From positions 23,996,513 through 24,058,512 of the forward strand of contig CM043968.1 of the NCBI GenBank assembly GCA_014529385.2: a DNA stretch of 62,000 nt. Direction: 5' to 3'. Shown in pieces: positions 1 through 12,248 of this stretch. Source of the DNA: Adiantum capillus-veneris (taxonomy: Eukaryota; Streptophyta; Polypodiopsida; Polypodiales; Pteridaceae). Numbering within the stretch: position 1 is the first letter of the stretch; each line of letters begins with the position of its first letter. The notes below the pieces were generated by a model. That model made no database searches. It saw nothing but the letters and a program-made list of their open reading frames with translations, and was not told the origin of the DNA. Both the position numbers and the translations under genes were made by a program.

Positions 1-81
1 CTCTAATTTCTTCGGCTCGATGAATAGAGAATTTTAGGAGCTCTATTGTCCTATATGCAGCATGAAGACATACAAGAAAGC

Positions 82-1005
82 TTATTTCACAAGGAATTCG
101 CATGCATAGAAAAAGCACACATGGTCCATCAGTCTCATCAAGCACTGACTCATGATGATTAAAAGTTGCTGATAAATTCCTTGATCTCTCTCTTCCAGAC
201 ATTCAATTTCATCAAACAAGGAAATGCTGTATAAATCCATGTTAAAATGAAAGCAAGGCAAACAAGCATACTTTCCCTTGCCCTTGCTTGCAATAGGACC
301 ACAGGCCTCCTAAAGTGTCTCAAATGAAATGGCTTAAAAGTAAAAAAAACTTACCAATTTGGGAGCCATGAGATTGCCAAAGGCACAAGTTACTGCAGTT
401 AGCGCTTGAGGTCGGACACAAGGACGTGACTGATGTCGCACAATTTGATGCGAGTTGTTGAACCAGTTGGAGTATTCGTTGACATGGTGGAGGAATGGAT
501 CGCATTGTAAAATTCTGATAGTTTCCTCCCAATGAGCGTGCTCATTTGTTATGCTGTCTCTTAATAGCGTATTCCCTGTATTATCTATTGCCCCTCTTGA
601 GATAGCACTCTCTCCTGAAAATACAGATGGTTCTGACAATGAACTCTGCACACCATCTACAGCCGATTTGGCCACATTGTCACCTCCCAGCTTTACCGCT
701 GACTTTGATGAGGAGATTTCTACACTATCCAGTACAGGCTTCAATACATTGTCTGCTGTTGAATTTTGAGGTGGTTTGATTGAGCTTTTTTTCATTGCCT
801 CAACTGCCAATTTAGGGGTAACATTCCCCGGTTCTACAGGTGCCTTCGATACACCAGTCTCCAAGCTGCTTGCTGGCAATCCTGATGCAACAGATGAATC
901 TGAGAAAATCTCTTCGGATCTGGTTGTCAGGGAACCTGATGAAGATTTCTCCACCCCATCTATTAGCATTGTCAGAAGACTGTTGATTGCTGGATCTATG
1001 GCCAT
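82..1005 (-). CDS. Unrecognised two-exon gene model (possibly partial)
   Basis: Exon 1 runs 1005 to 355 from an ATG in good context (GCAAAATGGCC). It is followed by GTAAG at 354-350 and a T-rich 45-nt segment ending in TAG at 312-310. Exon 2 then continues in phase 0 from 309 to a TAA at 84-82, giving about 292 residues. Residues 1-150 are Ser/Val-rich low complexity with repeated short blocks such as KSAV. From about 152 the protein looks folded, with HWEETIRILQCDPF, a CLPC pair and a Leu/Ile-rich C-terminus. No pol, gag or transposase motif is present, so this may be the only host gene here. A 45-nt intron is short for plants, and further exons may lie beyond the left edge. I do not recognise the family. 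The frame agreement across the junction is seen directly; splicing is inferred. Confidence 0.42.
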
Positions 1006-1075
1006 TTTGCTTTTGCTGCTGATACTAATGTATGTATTTTCAAGACTTTCTCAAGGCCTTGGGCTCTTAGCCTGA

Positions 1076-1554
1076 GCATAATCATTTTAGAAAGGCAAAA
1101 ATCAGTGGTAGTACATATTACAAACATGCTCTAAGTTAGCAGAAACCCATACAATCAACATTTGATTACACACTTCCTACACATAACCTCTATCATGCAA
1201 TTGATTTCTTTTCGAGAATAAGTAGAAAGTCTCCATACCAACTACAATTTGATGCAACCACAGACGCTGCAAGGTATAAATGGTGTCTATGAGTAAATCA
1301 AAAGTCTAAAAATATGAGGGATGTGTGACAAAGTTCCCATGAAACTAGGGTGAGTATTGATGATGAGAATGGGATTCCTGTAATTAGAATCCTAGGAGTA
1401 AGGAACACTACAAAAGTTATGAATGCAAACTTTGGTAGGTCTATGATTGTTAAAAATCCTGCACAAGGTTAGGTTTCAACAGCTATGACGCACATTAGTA
1501 TGTACAAGGTAAGAAGAGGACAAGATTTAGAATCACTTGTTGTAAAGAGGCTAG
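1076..1554. other. Unassigned spacer upstream of the gene model
   Basis: No coding frame, LTR boundary or RNA gene is supportable here. The proximal part (about 1020-1080) would be the 5' leader of the minus-strand gene model. The distal part, from about 1310, may be decayed copia sequence upstream of the RT remnant, but no motif can be read with confidence. Confidence 0.4.
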
Positions 1555-1930
1555 TGGAAACGCAGGATCCCATGGATGAAGAAATGGCTGCAATGTAGGG
1601 AGAGGAGAATTGGAATTCGGCAATATTGCTAGACAACAAAAGGGCCCACTGGATATAAGTGGGTGTATAAATTGAAGCATGAAAAGATGGTAGTATTAGC
1701 ATGTACAAAGCTACATTGGAAGTGGAAGATTATGCATTGACTTATGGCAACACAGAAGCAGGCATTAATTATGAGGAGCCATAGGCTTTTGTTACAAAGA
1801 TGACAAACATGAGGTGTGATTGCAGTCGCTGCAGATGAGGGACGGTGTTGCATCAGACAAATATAAAGAAGTGCAATTGCAAGGAACTTGTGAGAAGAAG
1901 TAATATGCATCGGCTACCTGCGACATGACA
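1555..1930 (+). pseudogene. Ty1/copia reverse transcriptase remnant
   Basis: The plus strand gives, across several shifts and stops, the start of a copia RT: MDEEM then a decayed NxTWxLV block at 1570-1620, KWVYKLKHEK at about 1655-1685, YKA near 1705, an INYEEP block at about 1765 that matches the family's IDYEETFAPV, and VIAVAADEGR at about 1818 with a decayed HQxDVK. The order of blocks matches copia RT exactly. At least one stop (TAG at about 1598) and several 1-2 base shifts show it is dead. No LTRs were found for it, so the parent element is probably truncated by or next to R1. Confidence 0.75.
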
Positions 1931-2045
1931 TAGGCAGATAGTATTTACAAAGACTATGGACAGCCTTCGAATAGATGAAGCAAGGGTATCTAAAGATGGT
2001 CAGACACTGAGACTCCTTCCTCTGACGACTCTGATGATGACTTTG

Positions 2046-2613
2046 TGAGAAGTGGCAGCGGAACTCTATAGTGTGGGTGTCCCCCAGTGCAATGTGCGTG
2101 ACAATCTCACTCAACAAATAGAAACTCTCTCAACAGAATGAAATACAAGAAACAATGGATAATAACAGAGACACAGCAGTAGACCAGAACATGTGGACTC
2201 GACTAACTCAAAGGACCTTGTACAGACTCTGGAGTGGCAGCACACTCAGCTCCAGCCCAGGACTCACAGGTACAAGATGGGGTGTCGAGGCTCAGATGTG
2301 CATGGATGGTGTAGCAGTGCTCTGTGTAAGACTCTCTAGACGACTACGTGCAAGATAAGCCCCAACTCCCCCAAAACGACTACTAATATGTACAACCATA
2401 AGAGCCACCAACGGCCCATAAATGTCCAGCCAGCTAAGTCTATCTCCAAACTGAGTGGTGGTGGTGACCTGGCCACGACGTCCACTAGACCACCGTAGGT
2501 ACCCTGCCACGTGTCACTCCCAGCCAAAGGGTCCGTCCAGTGTGAACCAGACCAACTGTAGCTAACTGTCCAACTGCCTGTCCTATGAAGTGACACTGTA
2601 GCAGGCTACAGGT
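2046..2613 (-). repeat. R1 3' LTR
   Basis: Near-identical to 12570-13152 from GTGTGGGTGTCCCCCAG through GCAGGCTACA. The copies diverge immediately after ...GGCTACA, which fixes the right edge. The left end is about 15 bp shorter than the other copy and more diverged. The neighbouring polypurine tract is weak. Confidence 0.85.
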
Positions 2614-2675
2614 TGCCCGCCACAAGACTGGTCACCGTCTCGGTGAGCCAAAACTGAATGAAACTGCAAAAGTAA

Positions 2676-4916
2676 CTATATGTACCATGAAAGATGAGGT
2701 AAGAGCACAGTCCTGTCACCCAAGGGAAAGGGTCGTCCCCACTGTTGCTCCAGAAGCTTCCGGATCGGGAGGAGCCATCAGATCAATAGTGTAACCATGC
2801 GGTTGTTGTCCTGTGCTTTGCATACCTTGATTTCCTGTGGTTGTAGCAGCCATCTGCTGCACAGCGGATGGGAGTACCTGCTCTGAAGTGAACTCCGGAC
2901 GCCTAGTAACGCAACCATGGCGGTGTGCACCAGCAACACCGTCACAGCAAGGAACACTCTGGCTCTACATGTGTGGCATCTGGATCTGAGACTCTTGCTG
3001 AGTGAAGTACTGGACCTGGGGCTGTGGGTAGTGTCCCATGAACTGCTGAGAGGGCTGAGAGGGACCTGCTGGGTAGTGTCCCATGAACTGCTGAGAGGGC
3101 TAAGAGGGACCTGCTGGCGCTGCAAAGGTAGCTGGACTCTGGACCTGTATCCCTGGCCTAGTCCATCCATATCCCACAGTAGCTTGGGTAGGCCTGTTAT
3201 CATACATAAGCATTTCTTGAAATCCTTGCACCTGTGCTTTGAGGTCATCAATAATTCTCGACTTTATCTTCAATGCCTGCTGTAGTGCAAAAATCGTTGC
3301 ATCTCGATCTGCGATGGCACTCTCGGCAACTCGCAAGGATCCCTCCATAGCTGCGTATGTGGCGGAGTGATGCTGGTGGGTTGCAGCTAGCTGCTCCACG
3401 CCTAGCTCGATGGTGGCAATAGCAACTCTGGAGTCCTGAAGCAACTTCTCTGAAAGCTGAAACAGAGAAGTGGAGTCGGTCCTACCTGAAGATCCCTCAG
3501 ATGGATGTGATGCTGGAGGGCGCACATGTGGCACTGCCGGCGAGCTAAAAGTAGGTGCAGATGGTGGCACAACCGGCGAGCTAGAAGTAGGGACACTCTG
3601 TGTAGAAGGTGCCTCAGAGATTGTTGTTGTAGGTGCAGCGAGTGATATGTTGACCGGTGTATGAGTGAAGATGGGAGAAGAAGGAAGAGGATCCTGTAAG
3701 GGTGAAGTGACCATCCTGTCCTGAGGAGCGACAGTAGACACTGGTGTCGGCACAGCAGAACCAGGTGTAGCAGTCGACGTATGACGCTGAAGATGTACCC
3801 TAGTCTGCTGTCTCTCAGAAACTGGCAAGGAGAGTAGAGACTTCACTGTATCCTTCATCACTTTCGCCTTGATCTTCTTTTTCTTGGTGACTGTGGGGTC
3901 TACTTGCATGCTCACGGGTTTCCTTTTCCCTTTCGAGGTTCCCTGTTCCTCATCCACTTCATTTATGTTAATAGGTATGTTTATGATCCATGCCAAGAGA
4001 GGCGCCGCAAAACATCTAAAAGTTAACAGCACAGACTGCACTTGGGCCCGAAATCTTTTAGCCCTAGACTGCAGAGAGCTGAAGAGAATTTGGTGGAATC
4101 CACATGGGATAGTGTGGATTAAACAGTATAGCCCGTCGCAGTGGGAGAATGTAGTGAGAATATCTGTTTGTACCTTGTCTTCTTTGGCATCCCGAGCCAG
4201 AAAGTAATACCTGAAGATTGCGAGAAGCCGTTTGTTTCGCTCATAATTTGGGTGATCCGAGCTCAATAGCTCTTTACATGCTTGAATTGTCGCGTCCTTG
4301 GACAGCAAAGAGAAAGTGCGAGTAGTAGACTTCACAGCTGGAAAGTTGGTCATACCCATGGCATGGCCAAGCCTTGTAGCTGTTAGCTTGTGGCCCCGGA
4401 CCTTTGGAAAGTTTTTCAGCAGTTGATGTATCAGTTCTGCTGGAATAGTATCAGGTAAATTTGCATCAGCCAATTCTGTGAGGCCCAGAGTCCGTAGCTG
4501 AGCAGTCGACAGCACCTCGCTGAGAGATGGTCGAGGTTGCTGCATATGAAAATGTAATGAAAATGCTGTGCGATTTTTTGAAGAAGCAGGCCTCTTGATT
4601 TCATGAGTGATAATTTGCTGCTTTTCTTTTTTCTGAGCCACCTTTGAGTGTTCCTCTTGATCACTGGATGCACCTGACTCGGAATTGACATCGGAATCAT
4701 CAGATGCTGCTGAGTAGATATTGCAGAGTCTGCTTTGTAGCTCTCATCACTTGGGTCACTGGAGGTAAAGTTCTCTATGTCATGGTTGCTGCTGCTTGCA
4801 GATACTTCATCTGCTTCGCTCTCTGATGCAACCAGAGCTTTCCTCCTCTTCAACTCTACCTTTTTCTTGCTACTTCCTTCTTGCTGTTTCTCCTGTTGCT
4901 TGCTACCCCCTGCCAT
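2676..4916 (-). pseudogene. R1 downstream ORF (env-position ORF of unknown function)
   Basis: On the minus strand a Met at 4916 starts a Lys/Ser/Glu-rich region with an acidic SASSSN...SDESY tract. A shift near 4715 is needed to continue into the long frame at 4641-3100. That frame has a folded-looking part (about residues 60-230, with NYERNKRLLAIFRYYF and SRAKRFRAQVQ), a Lys-rich stretch (KKKKIKAK), a long Pro/Ser/Thr linker and a C-terminal coiled coil. A TAG at 3102-3100 falls between two copies of a PSQQFMGHYPAGPS-type repeat (42-bp tandem repeat at 3029-3114), and reading frames continue to about 2676. The central block resembles the plant putative transposon-protein domain found in Athila/Tat extra ORFs. 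That family link is inference; no env-type membrane segment is visible. Confidence 0.6.
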
Positions 4917-5089
4917 GTTGAGGTCGGATGACAAACCGAGCCTCTGAGTAGTCAAGTGATGGAAAAGCACTCAGATATAGGCCAGGTTGGATTTTCTTCT
5001 GCAAAACGATTTAGGCTGGCAATGGAAAAGCACGTGATGCTTTAGTTTTGCTGCAAAACACAATTTAGGGCAGCAAATTCGAACCAGTA

Positions 5090-5705
5090 GGGCGAACCAG
5101 TAGGGCAAGTAGAGGGCAGGGCGAGAGGGGTGCTGAGAGAGAGTAGGGGCGAGAGTGGGAGGTTAGGGCGAGAGGGGACGGTTAGGGGCGAGGGTTGCTG
5201 TGAGAGGGTAGGCGAGAGGGTGTGGGAGAGGGTAGGGGCGAGAGGGGAGGATAGGGGCGACAGGGGGTGCGGGAGAGGGTAGGGGCGAGAGGGGGTGCGG
5301 GAGAGGGTAGGGGCAAGAGGGGAGGATAGGGGCGAGATAATAGGGTAGGGGCGAGAGGGGAGGATAGGGGCGAGAGGGGGTGCGGGAGAGGGTAGGGGCG
5401 AGAGGGGAGGATAGGGGCGAGAGTATAGGGTAGGGGCGAGAGGGGGTGTGGGAGAGGGTAGGGGGCGAGAGAGGAGGGTAGGGGAGGATAGGGTCGAGAG
5501 TTTAGGGTAGGGGGCGAGAGGGGGTGAGAAAGAGGGTAGGGGGCGAGAGGGGAGGATAGGGGCGAGAGGGGTTGTGGGAGAGGGTAGGGCCGAGAGGGGA
5601 GGATAGTGGCGAGAGTATAGGGTAGGGGCGAGAGGGGTGTGTGGGAGAGGCTAGGGGGCGAGAGTATAGGGTAGGGCGAGAGGGGGAGTGGGAGAGGGTA
5701 GGGCC
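5090..5705. repeat. G-rich polypurine minisatellite inside R1
   Basis: About 615 bp of imperfect tandem repeats on the plus strand, built from AGGGTAGGGGCGAGAGGGG and GGATAGGGGCGAGAG units. It is almost purely purine on the plus strand and pyrimidine on the coding strand. It sits between the end of pol and the downstream ORF. Repeated GGGG and GGG runs could form G-quadruplexes. Short ORFs through it are by-products of the repeat. Confidence 0.9.
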
Positions 5706-6323
5706 GATGATCACACTCGGTACTCGGTACAAAGTGATAGCAGAAGCAAAGAGAAGGTACAAAGTGCTAATTTTTTAGCAGCTACAATTTTCGAGCAGAT
5801 AAAAGGGAGGGTAATTTTGACTCATTGGGAGATTAAGGTTCCTGCAGTAAAGCCTATATTCTTCCCATAGACAGTATGTCATTGGGAGTCCCATCAAGCC
5901 AAGTCCTTGATTACACCTTGCTCATTATCCCAATTGCCATCTAAGCAGAGTCCCCACTAGTCCCCAAGCAGATTCCAGTTGTCAGACTGAACAAAGTCAC
6001 GCAAGAAGCTTGATGGAAAGCAGTTTGGAAGGATCTTAATACTTAACTGCAAATAACACTGAGGATAGAAACCATTAAAGGAATTAGAAGAGTGACTGAT
6101 TATAGGAGGAGTCCAGTGAGGAGGAGTGACTCTTGCAGAAGTTCCCGATAATACCCAATTACCAAGAGGACTTAGTGGAGAAAAGATATCTTAGAGGAAA
6201 GGCGGAAACTTACAAACATAGCAAAAACTGAGACAGTAACAGAACATCTATTCTGGTGGAAAGCTCGAGGGGAGGAGAGAGATGGGCCATAGAACCTACA
6301 GATGGCAGAAAGTTGCATACCCT
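5706..6323. other. R1 non-coding spacer between pol stop and minisatellite
   Basis: No domain or open frame worth calling is present on either strand. By position it is the 3' part of the pol transcript before the downstream ORF. Confidence 0.5.
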
Positions 6324-9300
6324 TTACTCAGAGGAGTAATAACACTTGATTCTGGAGCCATTTACCAGTGGCAAAGGGACGCCTTCCAAAGTGACTAACT
6401 GGACAGTCCCCTGTGGCAAAACCTCCTGTACTCTAAAGGGCCCTTGCCAAGCTGGAACCAGCTTCTTTGCTTTTTTCAAAAACTTGGCCTGATAAAGTAG
6501 CACCAGTGCTCCTTGTGTTATTTGTGGCTTCTTGAGATGGCGATCATGCCAGGCTTTACGACGAAGCTGCTCTGCTTCTAGAGCCAGTGAAGCCAAACCT
6601 CGGCTTTCCTCCAAAATGAAAAGACGAGAGACTGCTGCCGACCCCAAATTTCCATTGGCACGAAGACTTCCCACTCGCGGGGACCCTGAGTTGAATTCGA
6701 AAGGTGCTATCGCTTCCAACCCGAACGCCAATTGAAATGGAGTGTGATTGGTTGTGGCTTTGAAAGAAGTTCGATATGCCCAAAGTGTACCGTGGATAGC
6801 TTGAGCCCAAGTTGATGGATGAAGATGACATGCTTTCCGCAGGAGTGCTATCAGAACCTTATTAGTGCTCTCTGCCTGCCCATTTGCTCTAGGGTAATAA
6901 GAACAAGATTTTCTGTGAAAAATCTTGTAGTTGGCCAGCAAGGTAGAAATTGTTTCATTCACAAAGTCACTACCCCTGTCACTGGTGATTTCCAATGAAC
7001 ATCCAAACCTGCACAAAATATTTTCATAGAGAAACTTGGCTACTGTAGTGCCAGTGCAGTCCGTTGTGGCAAGTACCTCTCCCCACTTTGTTGCGTAGTC
7101 GGTAGCCACCAAGAGATACTTCCGATTGCCGGGTTGGGCAGAGGGAGTAATTGGGCCTACAAAATCTATGTCCCACCTCTCAAAGGGTTGCCATGCCATA
7201 GAGACCTGCAGAGGACGGTTTGACTGTTTGCTTGGTTTAGGGCCACAACGCTGACATACATCACATACCTTTACATAGGCGATTGCATCGCGGAAAATAT
7301 AGGGCCACCACAAGCCACACTGGAGAATCTTTTGTGCAGTAATATGGCCAGGGTAATGGCCACCAGTGGGACCACTATGGGCATCCTCTAAAATATACTC
7401 GACTTCGTGAGGGAAGACACACCGCCTCAGAACACCATCTTGCCCTGATTTGTATAACTGGCCCCCAATGAGAGTGAAAGGTCTAGACTTTAGCAACAGG
7501 CGTCTCTTCTGTAGGGGAGAAGCATTCTCAGGGTAGAGGCCCCTAGAAAGCAGATGCAAAACATCGCCGTACCATTCCGGTGTGGTATCCACCTTAAAAA
7601 GACTGCTGTCCGGAAAGTCGTCAGCAACCCTTGTTGCTTCTTCACCAGTGTAAACGCGAGAAAGATGGTCGGCGAGGACATGATGTTTGCCGGGCCTGAG
7701 TACCACTTCGAAGTCGAACTCTTGAAATAAGAGTAGCCATCGCCATACTCTACCTGCAACCTGCGGCTTGTTGAGCAGATATCTGAGGGCATGGTGATCA
7801 GTAATAACTGTGAAGTGGACCCCTAATAAGTAGTGCCGAAATTTTTACAGAGCATACACAATGGCTAAACCTTCCCTTTCTGTGGTGCTATAGTTACACT
7901 CTGCCTTGGTGAGTAGGCGACTTGCATAGTGAACAGGGCGATCCAGGTTATACTCCTTACTAGGCTGAGTCAGCACCGCACCCACAGCCAGTTGACTGGC
8001 ATCTGTATGCACATGAAAGGTGAGAGACCAATCGGGAGCTACTAAGATAGGCGCCTCTGTGAGGCGTTTTTTAAGGTATGCAAAAGCTTTTGACTCTACC
8101 TTTGACCATTGAAAGGGAACAGCAGCACTGGTTAGACGGGTCAGGGGTTGAGCCACCTATGCATACATGCGTATAAACCTGCGATGATACCCTGTTTGGC
8201 CTACAAAGCTCTGTACCACTTTTGGGTTGATGGGAGGTGGTAACTTTAAGATTGCCACAATCTTCTCTGGGTCAAGAGCTAAACCTTTAGCCGACACCAC
8301 ATGGCCTAGAAGTGTGCCTTCAGTAACCAAAAAATGACATTTGTTAGGATTTAGCTTTAGACGCGCCTCTCTGCACCTGAGGAAGACAGCAGAGAGCTGA
8401 GAGAGGTGTTCCTCTAGGTTTTCCACTGGGGTTGAACATTGAGCACCTGAGAAGGTCGAAAAATCGTCCATGAAGATGCGAAGATGATCCGTAAGCAGAG
8501 GACAAAAGATGAGATATACCACCCTATTGAAAGAAGGTGGAGCATTTTTCAACCCAAAAGACATTCGAGTGTATATAAAAATACCCCAAGGAGTCACAAA
8601 AGCCGTTTTCAGTTGATCACCTGGATGGATGCCCAACTGATTGTATCCACTAAACCCATCCATGAAACTGTACACTACATGCCCTGCTACATCTTCGAGC
8701 ACACGCTCGGTGAAAGGTGTTGGGAACCCATCTGGGATAGTTACCTTATTTAGAGCACGGTAATCGACGCACACGCGGATTTTGTTGGATTGCTTCTTCG
8801 GCGCTATCACCATGGGTGATAACCACTCAGAGTGCTCCACAGGTACTATGATCCCTGCCTCTTGCATTTTTTCTAACTCTGCCTTGACCGCCTCAGCATA
8901 CTTCGGGTTGAGCTTGTAAGCTCGGCCTCTTACAAGCTTAGCCCCTTCGACCAGAGGTATAGTGTGGACACCCAATTCTGGTGGAATCCCCTCTAAATCC
9001 TTGTAGGACCAAGCGAAAACATCTTTAAAAGAGTGAATGAAAGAGACGACCTGATTGAGTAATGCGGGATGCTCCCATAACCAAGCTGCTATCAGTACGT
9101 GCTGAGGGTTGTCAGGATCTCCCAGGTTGACTTCTCTGACCGGGTCTGGGGTTGTAGCTGGAGAGGGTGCTTCTGAAGATGAGAGGTGAGCTGCCTCTTG
9201 GAGCTTCAAGACATCATGAGCAGGGGTTTGATCGATTGGAAACTCTGCATACTCTTCCTGTAGCCATCCCTGTGGGAGCTCCTCGAAGGGCAAATCTTCC

Positions 9301-12248
9301 GATAGAGACAACCTGACAGAGTGCTTTTGCATGGGGTCCAACTTGGGAGATGCTCTAGAAAGAGGGAAATCTTTGGCTAGTGCATGCAGAGGAGATTTCT
9401 TCCCCCTTCGGTGATGTGTGATAGGTTCCCCAAGACCGAGGGCTTCCATCGACGGTTCATTCGACGCATGAGAATGTGGGGCTGACACACTTACTTCTTC
9501 GACTGTTGTACTGTCTGCTGTAGGACTTTGGACATCGGTGTCCTCCTGAGGATTTTGAAGAGAGAGTGTAACTGGCGGCACAGGTAAATTTTGAGTAGAG
9601 ACCATGTAACATGGCATTGAAGTGGTAGCTTCCAACCACTGTAGCAGGTCCTCGTCAGACCCGTCAGGTGCGATGGGCTGCTCAGGGTCAGGGTTGGATT
9701 GTACTGTCAGTGAGCTGTGCTGGGCCACTGGATCCATCCCTCCTTCAAGCCGGATTGGTTGCATTTGGGAGCCGGGAGTGGATATCCACATGGCGTCGTT
9801 TCCCCAATCATGAAGTGCCTTAGTATGCCGTAACCAGGGTCTACCAATCAGCAACGGAAATCCTCCCTCCACCTGAGGAAGACTGACCACCACAAAATCC
9901 AAGCTAAAGGTGAAGTCTTGTACCTTCAAAGGCACCTTCTCTATTATGCCCACAGGATAGACTGTCCGCTGGTCTGCCAATGTAACAGTGAACGGAGCAG
10001 GGCGAGTAGGCTGCAGACCTAGGGCTGACATAGTAAATTCAGGCATTAGGTTGATTCCAGACCCACCATCCACTATGACGCCTGAGAACGACTTCCCTAG
10101 AATAGATACAGTAAGACGTGGACTTTTATAGTCGGTGAGGGGAGCAGCCGGATAGGAAATCAAATAGGACTCTGAGGGCTGTACAGGGAGGTGCCCGCCA
10201 CTAGGCCCAGCCCCCGGGTACAGAGACTGAATGACTGACAGGGTGTCACTTCTAAGTGTTGCGTCGAGCCTTAGCTTGTCGTATAGTGACACCTGCTGAA
10301 AAGTATTTTTCAAGATGGCTTCTGCTGTGGGCTTGGCACCTTCGAACTCGGCTCCTTTTGTGACCTTAATCTGTTCCAAGTCAACCACTGCTTCTAAGAA
10401 GGCTCCATCAATGTCAGATAACAAGGAAGTTGGTTTGCTCTGAGCAATTTGGAAGGACTTGTCCTTTGGGTCAGGTAGACTAGAGTGAGGAAGTGGAGAC
10501 TGGCGAGGTGGACCTGTGGGTAGACTGAGACCAAGAGCTGCTCTTTGTGCCCGAGTAAGGACACCAGTAGGCTCCTCCACTTGCAGAGGCTTAACCACAT
10601 GAGTAGCAGGTGAAGGTTGAGGCAAGGTGTTCACAGTAATCAAATTTATCTTCGGAAAGGTGAATTCGGGCTGGTTCTGAGTCGAGCCTGAAGACGTGGA
10701 TGCCCTTTGCTTAGGACAATCCTTACTGTAGTGATCCTTCGAATCAGAGCAATGACGACAAGGAGGGGACCCCTCGGGCAAAGGACACTTGCTCTGATAA
10801 TGCCCATATTCTCCGCATCTATAGCAGAGTATGGGCCGATTGGAAGGACGAAACGGGGGACAAGGTGGTTGCTGCATGGAATTGGAGGCTGAGGTGTAGA
10901 AACTTTGGGGAACTGAGGGAGTACTAGCATGATAAAAACTGTGGGGTGCAAAATTGTTGTGCATACCTTGCTGCATAGGGGGTGTTGTCAGCAGAGGAGG
11001 CAACTGGTTTTGATGGCCGTAGGGTGAGACCATGTTGGATACAGGCGCTAGCCCTTGTTGGAGAGAAGGACCAAGATTTTGTTGTATTTGACGCAATCCC
11101 TTGAGGTAGTAACACTCTTTATCCTCATGTCCAGATTTTTCACAGAAGTGGCAGTAAACGCGAAGGGGGCATTCCTGTGGGGGGTGCCCCGGAGAGCGGC
11201 ATGAGCTACACCAAACCATAGCCTTAGTCTCTTGTTGACACTTGAGCTCTTCTAACTCGCTCTTAATCTGTTCCAATGCCTCATTATGTGTAGGCTTCTC
11301 TTGTCTAAGAGAGAAGGACCTCTCCTCTTGAAGAGCTCGTTGTAGCTTTAGGGCTTCCAGTTCCCTGCGTAAAGAAGTTAAAGGATCAGTAGGACTACCT
11401 TCTGAGAACACAGAGGGAGTATCTATTTGAAGAGAGTTGTTGAAGAGCTTCCTAGCTCCCTCTATTCTAGTAGCAGCTGCGATGAACTCGTCGAGAGTGG
11501 CGTCGGGTCGGAAACTCTCTCGGAGTTTTTGCTGAGAAGTTTTGGGAAGCGCCTTCTCCACCCACTTTTTAACCATGAATTCACCGGGTTGTTGGGGAAG
11601 CTTGGCCACCAATGACTTAGTTTTAGTCATAAGCTCCGCAAAAGTCTCCTCAGGCTTGAGCACCATGTTGGCCAACTCATCCAACACCTTCTCCTGGTAG
11701 TCACCCGGCCTGAAGGCTGCACAGAACTGCTGTCTTAAGGCTGCCCAAGTTGCAAAATGGTTCTCTGCAAATTGGCTGTACCATTTATCTGCTAGGCCAT
11801 CCAGGGTGGATGGAAATAGTACCAAGTAAGCATCTTCTCTGTTCAGCCCACGTCCCCTACAGAGAGATACAAATCTTCTTGCATGGTCGTCAGCATCTTC
11901 TGAGGACAGCCCTTTGAAGGTAGGGAACTTGATGTTCACCTTGGCCAAAACACTAGCTAGTGGCTCCATGATTCCTTGCTGAGAGCAAGTCTGTTGCACA
12001 ATAACTTGCTGTAGCAGAATAGGAGAGAGCTTTTCTGGAGAAGGTGATCGCGAAGATGGGGAACCTGATGACGAAGGAACGGGTGATGTGATATGTGGAG
12101 GTATAGGTGATGAGGTTGAAGGATTTCTACACGGCGTCAAAGGTCGTCTTCTATGATAGTACTTCAGAGGGCTCAGTAGTGGGCTTTGACGCTCAACTGA
12201 CCTCCTTGTATGTGTCATGTGACATGCAGTGACCTCCAATCCAACCAA
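6324..12248 (-). pseudogene. R1 gag-pol polyprotein (gag-PR-RT-RH-INT), two premature stops
   Basis: One minus-strand frame of 1975 codons carries the whole polyprotein, broken only by TAG at 8157-8159 (after FIRMYA) and TAA at 7845-7847 (before FRHYLLG). Both are one-base changes from expected Gln and Lys. Order: a Pro/Ser-rich leader; gag core from about residue 94 (KFPTFKGLSSEDADDHARRF); Cys-His knuckles CSSCRSPGH, CHFCEKSGHEDKEC, CYRCGEYGHYQSKCP and CRHC; protease VDGGSGINLMP; RT with VCVDYRALNK, SFGLKNAPPSF and FMDD in place of YVDD; RNase H with HTDAS and TDHHALRYLL; integrase with an HHCC finger (CDVCQRC), WDIDFVGP, SDRGSDF and GQAESTNK. No chromodomain follows the last INT block. The domains are all present, but the stops make this copy defective. 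Confidence 0.92.

Noticed and set aside
2155-2358. Plus-strand ORF repeated at 12600-12899
   Set aside because: It is identical because both lie in the R1 LTRs; it is not a duplicated gene.
2778-3251. 157-residue minus-strand ORF with duplicated QVPLSPLSSSWDTT
   Set aside because: It is an out-of-frame reading of the 42-bp repeat in the R1 downstream ORF.
5502-5762. Pro/Ser-rich ORF 'SRPTLYSRP' type
   Set aside because: Pure by-product of the G-rich minisatellite on the opposite strand.
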